The notes beneath the pieces are model-generated. The model was not told the DNA's origin, did not search any database, and saw nothing but the letters and a program-made list of their open reading frames with translations. A DNA stretch of 64,000 nucleotides, from contig NC_086176.1 in NCBI RefSeq assembly GCF_023053635.1, forward strand, positions 73,790,536-73,854,535, in the 5' to 3' direction. Position 1 is the first letter of the stretch; the number at the start of each line of letters is the position of its first letter. This document shows, piece after piece, positions 44,428-54,399 of this stretch. Source of the DNA: Elgaria multicarinata webbii. Lineage: Eukaryota; Chordata; Lepidosauria; Squamata; Anguidae. The position numbers and the translations under genes were made by a program.

Positions 44428-45450
44428 TCAATAGCTTGTAGAACCACCTTTAGCAGCAATTACTTGAAGTAATCGTTTTCTGTATGACTTGATCAGTCTC
44501 TCACATCATTGTGGAGGAATTTTGGCCCACTCTTCTTTACAACATTGCTTCAGTTCATTGAGGTTTGAGGGCATTTGTTTATGCACAGCTCTTTTAAGGT
44601 CCCGCCACAGCATTTCAATCGGGTTGAGGTCTGGACTTTGACTGGGCCATTGCAACACCTTGAATCTTTTCTTTTTCAGCCATTCTGTTGTAGATTTGCT
44701 GGTGTGCTTGGGATCATTGTCCTGTTGCATGACCCAATTTCGGCCAAGCTTTAGCTGTGGGACAGATGGCCTCACATTTGACTCTAGAATACTTTGGTAT
44801 GCAGAGGAGTTCATGGTCGACTCAATGACTGCAAGGTTCCCAGGTCCTGTGGCTGCAAAACAAGCCCAAATCATCACCCCTCCACCACCGTGCTTGACAG
44901 TTGGTATGAGGTGTTTGTGCTGATATGCTGTGTTTGGTTTTCACCAAACGTGGCGCTGTGCATTATGGCCAAACTTCTCCACTTTGGTCTCGTCTGTCCA
45001 AAGGACATTGTTCCAGAAGTCTTGTGGTTTGTTCAGATGCAACTTTGCAAACCTAAGCCGTGCTGCCACGTTCTTTTTAGAAAGAAGAGGTTTTTTCCTG
45101 GCAACCCTTCCAAACAAACCATACTTGTTCAGTCTTTTTCTAATTGTACTGTCATGAACTTTAACATTTAACATGCTCACTGAGGCCTGTAGAGTCTGAG
45201 ATGTAACTCTTGGGTTTTTTGCAATTTCTCTGAGCATTGCACAGCATTGCCTTGGGGTGATTTTGATGGGACGTCCTCTCCTGGGAAGATTGGCAACTGT
45301 CTTGGATGTTTTTCACTTTTGAATCATCTTTCTCACTGTAGAATGATGGACTTTAAATTGTTTGGAAATGGCCTTATAACCCTTCCCAGGTTGATGGGCA
45401 GCAGCAGTTGCTTCTCTAAGATCATTGCTGATGTCTTTCCTCCTTGGCAT
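44428..45450 (-). pseudogene. Tc1-like transposase, full-length frame with three in-frame TGA codons
   Basis: From ATG (45450, MPRRKDISND) to the final TGA (44428-44430) the frame spans 341 codons with no frameshift, the normal length for Tc1 transposases. The N-terminal paired-type DNA-binding region includes HHSTVRKMIQK and a GRPIKITPR linker. The DDE catalytic domain shows WTDETKVEKFG (first D), QQDNDPKH (second D) and SPDLNPIEMLW (E) with exactly 34 residues between the second D and E (DD34E). In-frame TGA codons occur at about codons 46, 170 and 315. At the last two, a CGA (Arg) codon is what related transposases suggest, consistent with CpG decay. The C-terminal RLIKSYRKRLLQVIAAKGGS lies after the third one. 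Confidence 0.93.
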
Positions 45451-45607
45451 TGTGTTAACACACACCTGAATGCTCCAGACCAGCAAACTGAAAAAACTTC
45501 AGCTTTTATAGAGGTGGTCATACTTGCTGATGATCAATTAATCATGGGCATTTGATTAGCAGCACCTGTCTGCTACTTAGCATCTTAATTCCTATGGAAG
45601 CAGTAAG

Positions 45608-45820
45608 GGCGTACTTACTTTTTCACACATGGCTTCTCCATTTTGGCTTTATTTCTGCTAAATAAATCATGACACGGTGTAATATGGCATGTGTTGTTGT
45701 TCATCTGACGTTGTATTTACCTAATTTTTAGGCCTGCTAAGGAACAGATGATTGTTATTATGTCCTGATATGTAAAATCCTACAATTCCAAGAGGGTGTA
45801 CTTTCTTTTTCACACGACTG
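45608..45820. repeat. Tc1 right terminal inverted repeat (IR/DR)
   Basis: Begins ggcgtacttactttttcaca (inner motif) and ends ctttctttttcacacgactg (outer motif), the complement of the left repeat. Same length, 213 bp. Confidence 0.93.
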
Positions 45821-45822
45821 TA

Positions 45823-47815
45823 ATTGGTAAATAATCACATGAAATGAACACATCGTAAAAACCTTTTATTTTCTTGTTACCAGGAGTTAAATAGTACATT
45901 GACAATCTTGTAAATTTAAAGCACCTACTGACCTGTGGAAGTATTGTTACATATTGAATACATGCCATAACAAAATAAGTGTTTCTTTTAGCTAGAAACA
46001 TTCTTATCTATGTCACAAATCTATAACAAACCTTATCGTGATCTTAGGGTGGCCATTTCACATACCTTCTTGCTAGCATTTGTAACTTTATTTAAGTAAT
46101 TATAACAGTCAGTTATTGGAAAAAAATTCTTTAAAAAATAGACTTTAAAGTAATCCCTTCAATATGTGAACTCTCTAGAATGCTATTTATTAATACCTGC
46201 TCATTAATGCATGTATTAGAAATGTAGAAGCTACTGCAAGTTGTCTTCAAAGTAAACTACCAATGAAATCCTATATATGTATTCTCAAAAGTAAGTCCCA
46301 TTGAGTTCAATGGGGCTTACTCTCAGGTAAGTGGGCATGGGATTGCCACCTTAATTGCCCATGAAACCTCTGAAGAGAACACAAGGAAAGTTACAATCTG
46401 ATCATATGGGTTTGTGGAAGGGAGAAGATAATTTAACTATCACAGTGGGGATTATGGTGCAACACATGTCCATACTAGTGAAGTTATAAGCTTTGTCATG
46501 TTTGTGATTTAAAAGAGTTTGGATAGCATACAAAAATAAAAATCCTCTGTTTGTATCAATTGTTTATGGTCCTGCTAATTTTCAAGCCAAACATGTTCAA
46601 ATATACTCACCAAATAAATAACATCCCTAACTGCATGAGGATCCACAAGCACTTCATGTGATTTCTAAACCTTAAAAGCCCCAACTAGTTATCTTCAGTT
46701 TTAGGAGCTTTTGACTCTTGTTCTTGCCATATTGCAGGAATGTTAGTGGTTCTGCTTTTCCTCATCAAGGTAAATGCAATGACTGTTTTACAGCACTGCT
46801 ACAACATAGCAAGCCATAAAATCAGGCCTTAGATTGGTATAAATAAATATACAACCAGTACCTACATGTGGCTACCCACTACCAAGTGAACAGATCGTCT
46901 ACAATAAATCTTAATTTTAAAACACTTCTGTGTTTAAGAAGATTATTCCTAAGCTTAGTTGGAAAATGACTACAATAAATTATCAAATCTATTTGTGATT
47001 TGCTGCAATTATTCAGAATTTGTATCTAATACAGGCACGTAAGAGTGCAAGTAAGGAATTACAGCCTATTTTGTATACTTGCATACTTCGCAAATAATTA
47101 GAAGTTGGTATATAAGTTTAAACTTCATGCTTGCCCTACTGACTTACAAAAAATCTTTTATTATTTACAATTAAAACGGCTACAAACTATAACTGATTAT
47201 ACGTTGTACATTTCCATATTATGGTATGTCAAACAAACAAAAATGCAGGAAATGTTTTTAAACTGCTTCCATAAAACTCTGACAACAGGAGAGTAATGCT
47301 TCACATTTTAAAAAGCATTAAAAACCTAATATAAAACATTATTTACAAGGGCCATGGAAATATATGCAAGAAAAGCTTGATGTAATGCATTGTCTAAAGT
47401 GTGTACTCTGGACTGGGAGGCACCTATTCAAATCTCTCCTCGGGTAGAATGGGCATTATCCTACACGTTTGTGCATGAGGAAGTTGCAATGTGAAGGTTT
47501 CCACATGTGCACAAAGGCCCTGTCGAATAGGTGAACACATGTATATAGCCTCACATGCACACACAGAAAAACAGGCTATGGCCTTGGCAGGAGCATGCCA
47601 CTACATAGCAATAGGAAGCACTTCTTGCCTTGTAGAAGGGCATCCAGCTCTCTGACTCCTGGACAGCCCAGGCACACAAGTTGAATGCACTGTGACCACA
47701 TGCAGGGCCTACCTGGAATAAACTGATAGGACGGGCAGGGTCTTGCTGAGCACAGTATGTCTGGGAGGGGTGGTAATGTCCAAAAGACCTACCTGGGCTT
47801 TAGTTCAACTTTCAT
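45823..47815. other. AT-rich stretch without recognisable repeats
   Basis: About 2 kb of AT-rich sequence. Its left edge contains ccttttattttcttg, whose complement has an AATAAA. A small hairpin (agtaagtcccattgagttca/atggggcttactctcag) lies at 46289-46326. The lack of repeats is unusual here and could mean conserved non-coding DNA or an untranslated exon on the minus strand, but no exon can be shown. Confidence 0.35.
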
Positions 47816-48892
47816 GATAGGGAGAATCTATAAGGGCTTATAGGTCATAACTAGCACTTTGAATTCTGCCCAGAATCAGACCAGTAGCCAATGAAATCTG
47901 CTGTGACAAGGGAGTCGCATGCTCCCTGTAATCGGCCCCAGTCAACAGTCTGGCCATAGCATTCTGGACCAACTGAAGTTTCTGAAGGCAGCCTCAAGTA
48001 CAACACATTACAGTAGTCCAAATGGGATGTAACGAAGGCATGTGTGACCATGGCCAGATCAGATGTCTATACAATAGCTGTGGTTAGCACATTAATTTCA
48101 GCTGTGCAAATGCACTCCTAGCCACCGCTGAGGGTTACACTTCTGAAGACTCAGACTCATAGTTTGGATGTACCAACTGTGAGCCTGAGTCTTCAGGGGG
48201 AATGTAACCCTATCCAGCACGGGTTGAATCCCTATTCTGATCTGCCTTTTGACTGACCTGTCTTGTCTGGATTATGCTTAAATCTGTTGCCCTTATCCAG
48301 CAGCAAAGGAATAAGATGGAACCCCGAAGGACACCATAGACCAACTGCCACACTGCTGAACAAGAATCCCCCAGCACCACCTTCTGAGATTGCTCCTCCA
48401 AGGAGTACTGGAGACAGTGCATAAGAGTGCCTCCCAATTCCATTTCAGACAAATGCCCCAGAAGGCTGCCAAGGTCGATGGTACTGAAAGCCGCTGAAAG
48501 GTCCAGCAGAACTAACAGAGACATACTCTGTCTATCCCGTTCCCGGCGTAGATTGTCCACCAAGGCAACCAAAGCAATCTCTGTCCCATAAACAGGAATG
48601 AAGCCAGATTGAAGTGGATCTAGATAACCCATCTCATTCAGAAATCCCTGGAGCTGAGAAGCCAGCACACACTCAAACACCTTGCCCAAGAAAGGAATAT
48701 TGGAGAGCAGTCGGAAATTATCAGCACAGTGAAGTCAGGGAGAGTTTTTTAAACAAAGGTCTTATCACTGGCTCCTTTAGGCAAATCAGAATCACACCTT
48801 GCCATGACATTCACTACCGCCCTGATCCACTCAGCCAGTGTCATGACTGCTTTTGTAAGCCAGGAAGGACATGGGTCCAGCACCAAAGTGGA
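47816..48892 (-). mobile_element. Old L2 LINE, 3' part (split by the DIRS insertion)
   Basis: On the minus strand, 48689-48210 encodes RT blocks: [40 protein letters not shown], then a diverged GVLRGSILF block in place of GVPQGSIL. 48051-47851 encodes VTHAFVTSHLDYCNVLYLRL. Stops and frame changes are frequent, so it is older than the 14-kb L2. The upstream (5') part continues on the other side of the DIRS element at 58148. Confidence 0.82.
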
Positions 48893-48929
48893 AACGGAAC
48901 ATTGGTACTTACCGAGAAGGTTCCTTCTG

Positions 48930-49049
48930 GGTTGGTGTGCGGAAGGCATCCCACAATGGGTTAACTCCCCCTATCGCCCAGGAAAAGCAGGGACTCACGT
49001 GACTGAGTTTTAAGCCCTCTATCGGTCTGAAGCTCCTCCTAGCCAGTTC
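48930..49049. repeat. DIRS inverted terminal repeat (3' side of the element)
   Basis: Begins ggttggtgtgcggaaggcat and ends gctcctcctagccagttc. It is the complement of 58021-58140 with about three mismatches in 120 bp. A further 37 bases (48893-48929) at this edge have no partner at the other end but recur in the internal complementary region. Confidence 0.93.
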
Positions 49050-49110
49050 CGTCCATGGCTAAAGCTCAGAAATTGAGAAAGGAAGCAACTCTTTGTATCA
49101 TAGGTAAGGA

Positions 49111-49115
49111 AGAAC
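49111..49115. repeat. Target-site duplication of the copia element (left)
   Basis: AGAAC directly outside the left LTR; the same five bases follow the right LTR at 52840-52844. A 5-bp duplication is the family norm. Confidence 0.9.
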
Positions 49116-49534
49116 TGTTGGGTTATTGTGCCAGAACTTTTCTCTCTCTGGAACTCTGTTTGTGCTCAGAAACAAACACACATCACGCAGGTCTTACACA
49201 GCAGAGCTGGTTTATTTCCTTCAGGCTTCTGTGCAGTTCAATTCAGATCAGCACACTGAGGCATACACAGAGGGCAGTGATCATAGAGCAGTGATCATAG
49301 AGCAGTGATCAGTTCCATTTTACACAAGTGAGAAACTATATACAGATCTACACAATTCTTATCTACATTACATACAGCTGTGATGAGGCTAACTTAGAAT
49401 CTTGGCAAGGTTCCCAGAACAGCCTCTATCTCAAGGTAATTGCCCACAGATAGTCTTTCTCTGTTTAACCCTGAGATAGCCATACACACACAATTTTAAT
49501 GACTAAGCAAGTATTTCTTTTCATATACTTAACA
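49116..49534 (-). repeat. Copia 3' LTR
   Basis: 419 bp. It matches the 52397-52839 LTR closely except for two short tandem-repeat length differences, in the ttcagatcag motif and in the 15-bp gcagtgatcatagag unit. Confidence 0.93.
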
Positions 49535-49713
49535 GTCCTCCTCTTGCGCATGTTGTTTAAATTGTGTTACAATCTGAGACCTAGCTTTAAAGCATCTCTT
49601 TTTGTTTTACCATTGAACGTTCCACCTGTCCTTTCTCATTTTGTTTTACTTTGAATACTCATTTACTGGTAATGGCTTTACGACCTTCAGGTAAAGGTAC
49701 TAGCTCCCACGTT

Positions 49714-52143
49714 TCATTTTTTTTCAATTGCTCTGATTTCCTCTGACATTGCTTCATGCCAGCCCTGAGCTTCTGTAGGTTCCATCTCCTGAATTTCCTC
49801 AAATGAAGTAGGTTCATAGGCTATTAGTAAAGCTCTATGAGAAACCTGTTTGCTTTGGTATTCATCTGAATAACGAATTGGAGCTTTGCGTTCCCTTTCT
49901 GGTCGCTTTGGCATAGTTACAGGCATAGTTTCCTCCTTTACAGTTTCTTCCCCCTCCCTCTCTTGCTGAGATTGTTCAGGAATTTCTTCTGTTTCTACAG
50001 CTTTCTGTTCTATAGGCAAACTTACATACTGTTTTGTTTCCTGCATTTGTTCATGAAAAACTACATCTCTGCTCACAATTACACTTTTGTGATATGGAGA
50101 CCACAAACGATAGCCTTTTGTTTGTGTATCATATCCCAACAGTTTACATTCTAAACCTCTTTGAGCTAGTTTTCCTGGTCTGTTTTCTTTCTGAATATGA
50201 GCAAAACATTTACTTCCAAAAACCCTTATATGTGACACTCTAGGTTTTCTTTTGTAAAACATTTCATATGGAGTTTTTTCATGTACAGAGTGGTAAAGCC
50301 TGTTTAACAAATAATTTGAGGTGGACAAAGCTTCTGCCCAGAACAGGTTAGACAATCCTGACTCTTTCAATAAAGCTCTTAACATGTTCTGCAAGGTTCT
50401 GTTTTTCCTTTCTGCAACTCCATTTTGAAATGGTGAATATGGAGCAGTAAGGTCATGTTGTATACCCTCATCACTGAGGAATTTTTTAAATTGGTTGCTA
50501 AGAAATTCACCTCCCCGGTCCGTTCTTAGATTAGCTATAGGTTCTTTAAATCTATTTTTACTCCACTTAACAAAGGCTTTAAACTTTCCAAAAGTTTCAC
50601 TCTTCTGTTTTAACACATACACAAATCCAAATCTACTGTAATCATCAACAATAGACAAGAAAAATCTGTTTCCTCCTTGACTTGTCTCAAAAGGACCTGC
50701 AAGATCTGCATGAATTAATTCAAAAATTCTTTTTGTTGTTCTCTCACTATGTTTTGGAATGTTTGACTTATGACACTTGGTTTCACTGCATACATTACAT
50801 TCTACATAGTTAGAACATGGTTTGATTTTCACCCCTTCACACAATTCTGGAATCTTAGAAATTATTTTATAGTTAGCATGACCAAACCTTTTATGAGTTA
50901 AATGGATACACTCTTGGTGTGGTTTGCAATTGGCTATTGTTTTTGTTGTGACTTTGCTGGCTACAACTTCATTTTCTGTACAAGTATTAATCACATACAA
51001 AGAATCTTTCATTATTCCCTGCACACACACCTTGTTTCCCTGTTTTATAGTACAATTTTCTTCAGTAAAACAAACCTCATACCCCATTTCTGTTAACTGA
51101 AACACACTTAGAAGGTTTGTTTCTAATTCTGGTACATATAAAACACTTTGTAGTTCAACTCCCAGACAATCAAAATATACATTACCCACACCACAAATCT
51201 GGATTTTTGTTCCATTTGCAAGGGTAACACACTTTTGCTCTGAAGTAGAAGTTTCCAAGGTTACAAATGAAAGTTTGTCTTTTGCCATACTTATTGAAGC
51301 CCCAGAGTCCAAAAACCAAGGATTCATTGTCTCTTTGACTCTTGCTAGAAGACACTTCTTTGTTGATTCAGCTTCATTCATGTTGTTTTCTTCTCTCCAC
51401 TTTGCTGTCAACAGCTTTTTCTTCTTGTTGTTGCAATCCCGCCGTAAATGTTCTGTGGAACCACAATTAAAGCATTTCCTTGCCTTTAATGCAGCCACCA
51501 CATCAGAAGATTTATGGCTTTGTTGAAATTCAGCCACAGGATGTTTAAGGCTCTGTTGTTTTGAAGCTTGTCTTCTTTCATAGGTTTCCAGTAGTTTTCC
51601 AGCTACATACTCAAGGGTTAAATTTTTCTCCTCTTGACTTTCCATCATGGTGACAACCGCGTCGTACGATGAATCAAGACTTGACAAAATCACATAGACT
51701 TGGTGTATAGTTGTAAACTCCATCCCTCGTGCCCTGAGTTGATTGAAGATTTCTCTCATGCTTTTCAAATGGTTTGACATAGACTCCCCTGGTTTCAGCT
51801 TCATTCCATACAGCTTCCGGGTCAGAATTATTTTACTGCCCGCTGTTTCTCTTTGATATACAGCTTGTAGCGCATTCCAGCACTCTTTTGATGTATTCAA
51901 AAACTGAATGAAGGAAATTTGAGAGTCTTCCACAGCTAATGCAATAACTGCCGTTGCTTTTGCATCATCCTTAAACCATTTAGCATTCTGTGGATCTGCT
52001 CTATCTGGTGGATCCTCTGTGACTACATACCACAGTTCAGCCTGAATCAGATACATTTGCATTTTGTAAGACCATAATGCATAGTTAGAGTCATTCAGCT
52101 TTTCCAACAATTGATGCAAACCAGACATATTAGCTCCTGCCAT
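49714..52143 (-). CDS. Ty1/copia Gag-protease-integrase reading frame (fossil element)
   Basis: A continuous 809-codon frame. Residues about 10-190 resemble the copia-type Gag (UBN2 family: WSYKMQMYL, TSKECWNALQAVY, KLKPGESMSNHLKSMREI). A CCHC zinc knuckle (CFNCGSTEHLRRDC) is at about 224-237. The aspartic protease site DSGAS is at about 279-283. The integrase zinc-binding part (HKRFGH...CNVCSETKCHKS) is at about 417-458. The integrase core has D at about 480 (HADLAGPF), D at about 542 (RTDRGGEF) and E at about 578 (QNGVAERKNRTL). Enzymes further along the family polyprotein are not seen. This is the single-frame Gag-Pol layout typical of copia. It is part of a mobile element, not a host gene. 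Confidence 0.95.
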   Translation of the reverse strand: MAGANMSGLHQLLEKLNDSNYALWSYKMQMYLIQAELWYVVTEDPPDRADPQNAKWFKDDAKATAVIALAVEDSQISFIQFLNTSKECWNALQAVYQRETAGSKIILTRKLYGMKLKPGESMSNHLKSMREIFNQLRARGMEFTTIHQVYVILSSLDSSYDAVVTMMESQEEKNLTLEYVAGKLLETYERRQASKQQSLKHPVAEFQQSHKSSDVVAALKARKCFNCGSTEHLRRDCNNKKKKLLTAKWREENNMNEAESTKKCLLARVKETMNPWFLDSGASISMAKDKLSFVTLETSTSEQKCVTLANGTKIQICGVGNVYFDCLGVELQSVLYVPELETNLLSVFQLTEMGYEVCFTEENCTIKQGNKVCVQGIMKDSLYVINTCTENEVVASKVTTKTIANCKPHQECIHLTHKRFGHANYKIISKIPELCEGVKIKPCSNYVECNVCSETKCHKSNIPKHSERTTKRIFELIHADLAGPFETSQGGNRFFLSIVDDYSRFGFVYVLKQKSETFGKFKAFVKWSKNRFKEPIANLRTDRGGEFLSNQFKKFLSDEGIQHDLTAPYSPFQNGVAERKNRTLQNMLRALLKESGLSNLFWAEALSTSNYLLNRLYHSVHEKTPYEMFYKRKPRVSHIRVFGSKCFAHIQKENRPGKLAQRGLECKLLGYDTQTKGYRLWSPYHKSVIVSRDVVFHEQMQETKQYVSLPIEQKAVETEEIPEQSQQEREGEETVKEETMPVTMPKRPERERKAPIRYSDEYQSKQVSHRALLIAYEPTSFEEIQEMEPTEAQGWHEAMSEEIRAIEKK

Positions 52144-52381
52144 TTCCTCTGCTTTAGGAATTGGTATCTCACCATCCCGTCCTCCTGCTCAGAGTCCTCC
52201 TCAGAGTCAGCCGACTGAGATTTTTCCTCACTTTGCAGCACTGGCTTTAGCTTGATGTCTTCCTTCATCAACAGTTTTCTGTTTTAGCAGACTCCTGGTT
52301 CTGGTTCTGATACTGCACCGTTCCCACCAAGTTCTGGTTCTTCTGCCTGGGTTAGGCTGGCGTAGGCTTCCTGGACTGGAC

Positions 52382-52396
52382 TGGGCCCATAACCTT
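52382..52396 (-). promoter_or_regulatory. Copia primer-binding site (initiator tRNA-Met, internal)
   Basis: The + strand reads tgggcccataacc, identical to the anticodon stem and loop of vertebrate initiator tRNA-Met. It lies within two bases of the 5' LTR. Half-tRNA priming of this kind is known for copia. Confidence 0.8.
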
Positions 52397-52839
52397 TGTT
52401 GGGTTATTGTGCCAGAACTTTTCTCTCTCTGGAACTCTGTTTGTGCTCAGAAACAAACACACATCACGCAGGTCTTACACAGCAGAGCTGGTTTATTTCC
52501 TTCAGGCTTCTGTGCAGTTCAATTCAGATCAGTTCAGATCAGCACACTGAGGCATACACAGAGGGCAGTGATCATAGAGCAGTGATCAGAGAGCAGTGAT
52601 CATAGAGCAGTGATCAGTTCCATTTTACACAAGTGAGAAACTATATACAGATCTACACAATTCTTATCTACATTACATACAGCTGTGATGAGGCTAACTT
52701 AGAATCTTGGCAAGGTTCCCAGAACAGCCTCTATCTCAAGGTAATTGCCCACAGATAGTCTTTCTCTGTTTAACCCTGAGATAGCCATACACACACAATT
52801 TTAATGACTAAGCAAGTATTTCTTTTCATATACTTAACA
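52397..52839 (-). repeat. Copia 5' LTR
   Basis: 443 bp, 24 bp longer than the other LTR through extra copies of two short tandem units. It should carry the promoter and poly(A) signal of the element. Confidence 0.93.
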
Positions 52840-52844
52840 AGAAC
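52840..52844. repeat. Target-site duplication of the copia element (right)
   Basis: AGAAC, identical to 49111-49115. Confidence 0.9.
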
Positions 52845-52987
52845 CACAGAGGAACAGATAACTTATTAGTAAGTACTTAGAAATCAATCTGAGAGTACAA
52901 ACTTTGAGGATCCTTAGGAAAAGGTCTGGCCAGCTAAGTGCAGAGACAAGTGGCCTGATAGACTCGGTGGTGTTTCAGGGTGTGGTT

Positions 52988-53083
52988 GGGATGCCTTCCA
53001 CACACCAACCCAGAAGGAACCTTCTCGGTAAGTACCAATGTTCCGTTCTCCAGGTTGGTGTGAGGAAGGCATCCCACAATGGG
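52988..53083. repeat. DIRS internal complementary region
   Basis: Reading its complement, ccttcctcacaccaacctgg followed by agaacggaacattgg reproduces the right end of the element joined to its left end. The flanking ggatgccttcc... and ...ggaaggcatcc are the terminal repeat sequences. This is the internal complementary region known from DIRS-1, thought to template completion of the ends through a circular intermediate. Confidence 0.88.
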
Positions 53084-53099
53084 ACATGCAAAAGCTAAA

Positions 53100-54210
53100 A
53101 CCCCTTATTTAGGTGGGAAAATCTTAAGCCGAGTCTATTGTAGTCCTACAACCTGCTGGAGGACTCTCCTGCCAAAGGAGGCATCCGCTGAGGCATATGT
53201 GTCTATTTTGTAATGTCTTATGAAGGAATTGGGACTTGTCCAGGTGGCCGCCTTGCAGATTTCTGCCAGAGGGGCATTAGTACTTAAGGCGGCTGATGTG
53301 GCTGCTGCTCTAGTGGAGTGAGCTGTGACTCCTAATGGCTTGGGGAGGCATGAGGCCTCATAGGCCGAAAAAATACATGCTTTTAACCACCTAGCTAGGG
53401 TAGATCTGGTAACCTTCTTGCCCATAGCCACAGGGTGAAAGGAAACAAACAGTGAATCAGATTTTCGAAAGGACTCTGTCCTTTTTAAGTAAACTTTAAT
53501 GGCTCTGCGGACATCCAGCTTGTGCCAGGCCTTCTCCTGTGGATGAGAAGGGTTAGGACAGAAAAATGGCAGAATAAGCTCCTGTGACCTATGGAATAGC
53601 GTGTTGACCTTAGGGATAAAGGTTGGGTCTGTTCAAAGGACGACAGAATCCTTGTGGAAGGTGATGAGGCCTTTTCTGATTGAGATGACAGATAACTCTG
53701 AGATTCTGCGAGCAGATGTTATGGCCACAAGGAAAAAAACTTTTTGTGACAAAATGCGTAGTGGGATAGAGGCAATTGGTTCGAAGGGAGGTTTAGTCAA
53801 TGCAGAAAGTACAATGTGTAGGCTCCAGGAAGGAAACCTATGGACAACGCAACAACTCTTGAATGCTGCTCCACAGAGGAATCTTTTGATGTGAGGGTGT
53901 GAACTTAGCGGCTGCCTACCAGGCCTGGAAAGGACTGATGACAGGGCTGACGTTTGCCTGCGCAGGGTACCCGGTTTTAAACCCATCTGGAGGCCTTGTT
54001 GGAGAAAGGCTAGGAGTTCCTTGACACCTGTTGCCCGTGGAATAAGCTTCTCCCTTTCACTCCACCTGCAGAAGGACTTCCAGGGTGTTTTGTAAATTCT
54101 GGTGGTGGAGTCCTTGCGGGATGCCAGCAGGGTGGATATGACATCCTCAGAATTACCCAGAGTTAAGTAGATGGACCTTTCAGCAGCCAGGCAGCTAGTT
54201 TGAGCCAATT
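53100..54210 (-). mobile_element. DIRS tyrosine recombinase region (fossil)
   Basis: Contains an ITSARRISELSVI block (the first catalytic Arg region), then the conserved HSTRAAATSAAL (H-x-x-R box) and TSPNSFIRHYKID, whose Tyr is the expected nucleophile. Presence of a tyrosine recombinase in place of an integrase defines the DIRS order. Confidence 0.9.
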
Positions 54211-54399
54211 TGAGACAAGAGATCTGAGATCTGGGGCAGGAACCATGGACCTTGCACTGCTAGGGCTAGAATCTCGGAGAACCAAGGGCGTCGGGGCCAG
54301 AAGGGGGCTACTAGGACTACAGTGGCTTGTTCCTTTCTGATTTTTTGTAGAACTCTGGCTAAGAGGGGGATTGGAGGGAATGCGTAGAGCCCCTCTTTC

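Larger units (their letters stand above)
44208..45820 (-). mobile_element. Tc1-like DNA transposon, full length, IR/DR type
   Basis: A 1613-bp Tc1/mariner element flanked by TA on both sides (44206-44207 and 45821-45822). Terminal inverted repeats of 213 bp start cagtcgtgtgaaaaagaaag. Each carries an outer and an inner copy of a gtgtgaaaaag(t)aagtac motif, the IR/DR layout known from Sleeping Beauty-like elements. The transposase gene is on the minus strand and spans most of the space between the repeats. Full ends and an almost undamaged gene make this a fairly recent insertion, but not one able to make its own transposase. Confidence 0.95.
49116..52839 (-). mobile_element. Ty1/copia LTR retrotransposon, fossil, inserted in the DIRS element
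   Basis: Two LTRs (49116-49534 and 52397-52839), each starting TGTTAAG and ending AACCCAACA on the element strand, flank a 2.86-kb interior. On the + strand just inside the right LTR, ctgggcccataacc equals the anticodon arm of initiator tRNA-Met, so the element uses an internal tRNA-iMet primer site as Drosophila copia does. A purine-rich tract (aagaggaggac) precedes the 3' LTR. Gag, protease and integrase parts are seen; reverse transcriptase and RNase H parts are not, and the element is shorter than the usual 5 kb. It is incomplete, with about one major break. The near-identical LTRs and intact target duplication indicate a very recent insertion. Confidence 0.95.
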
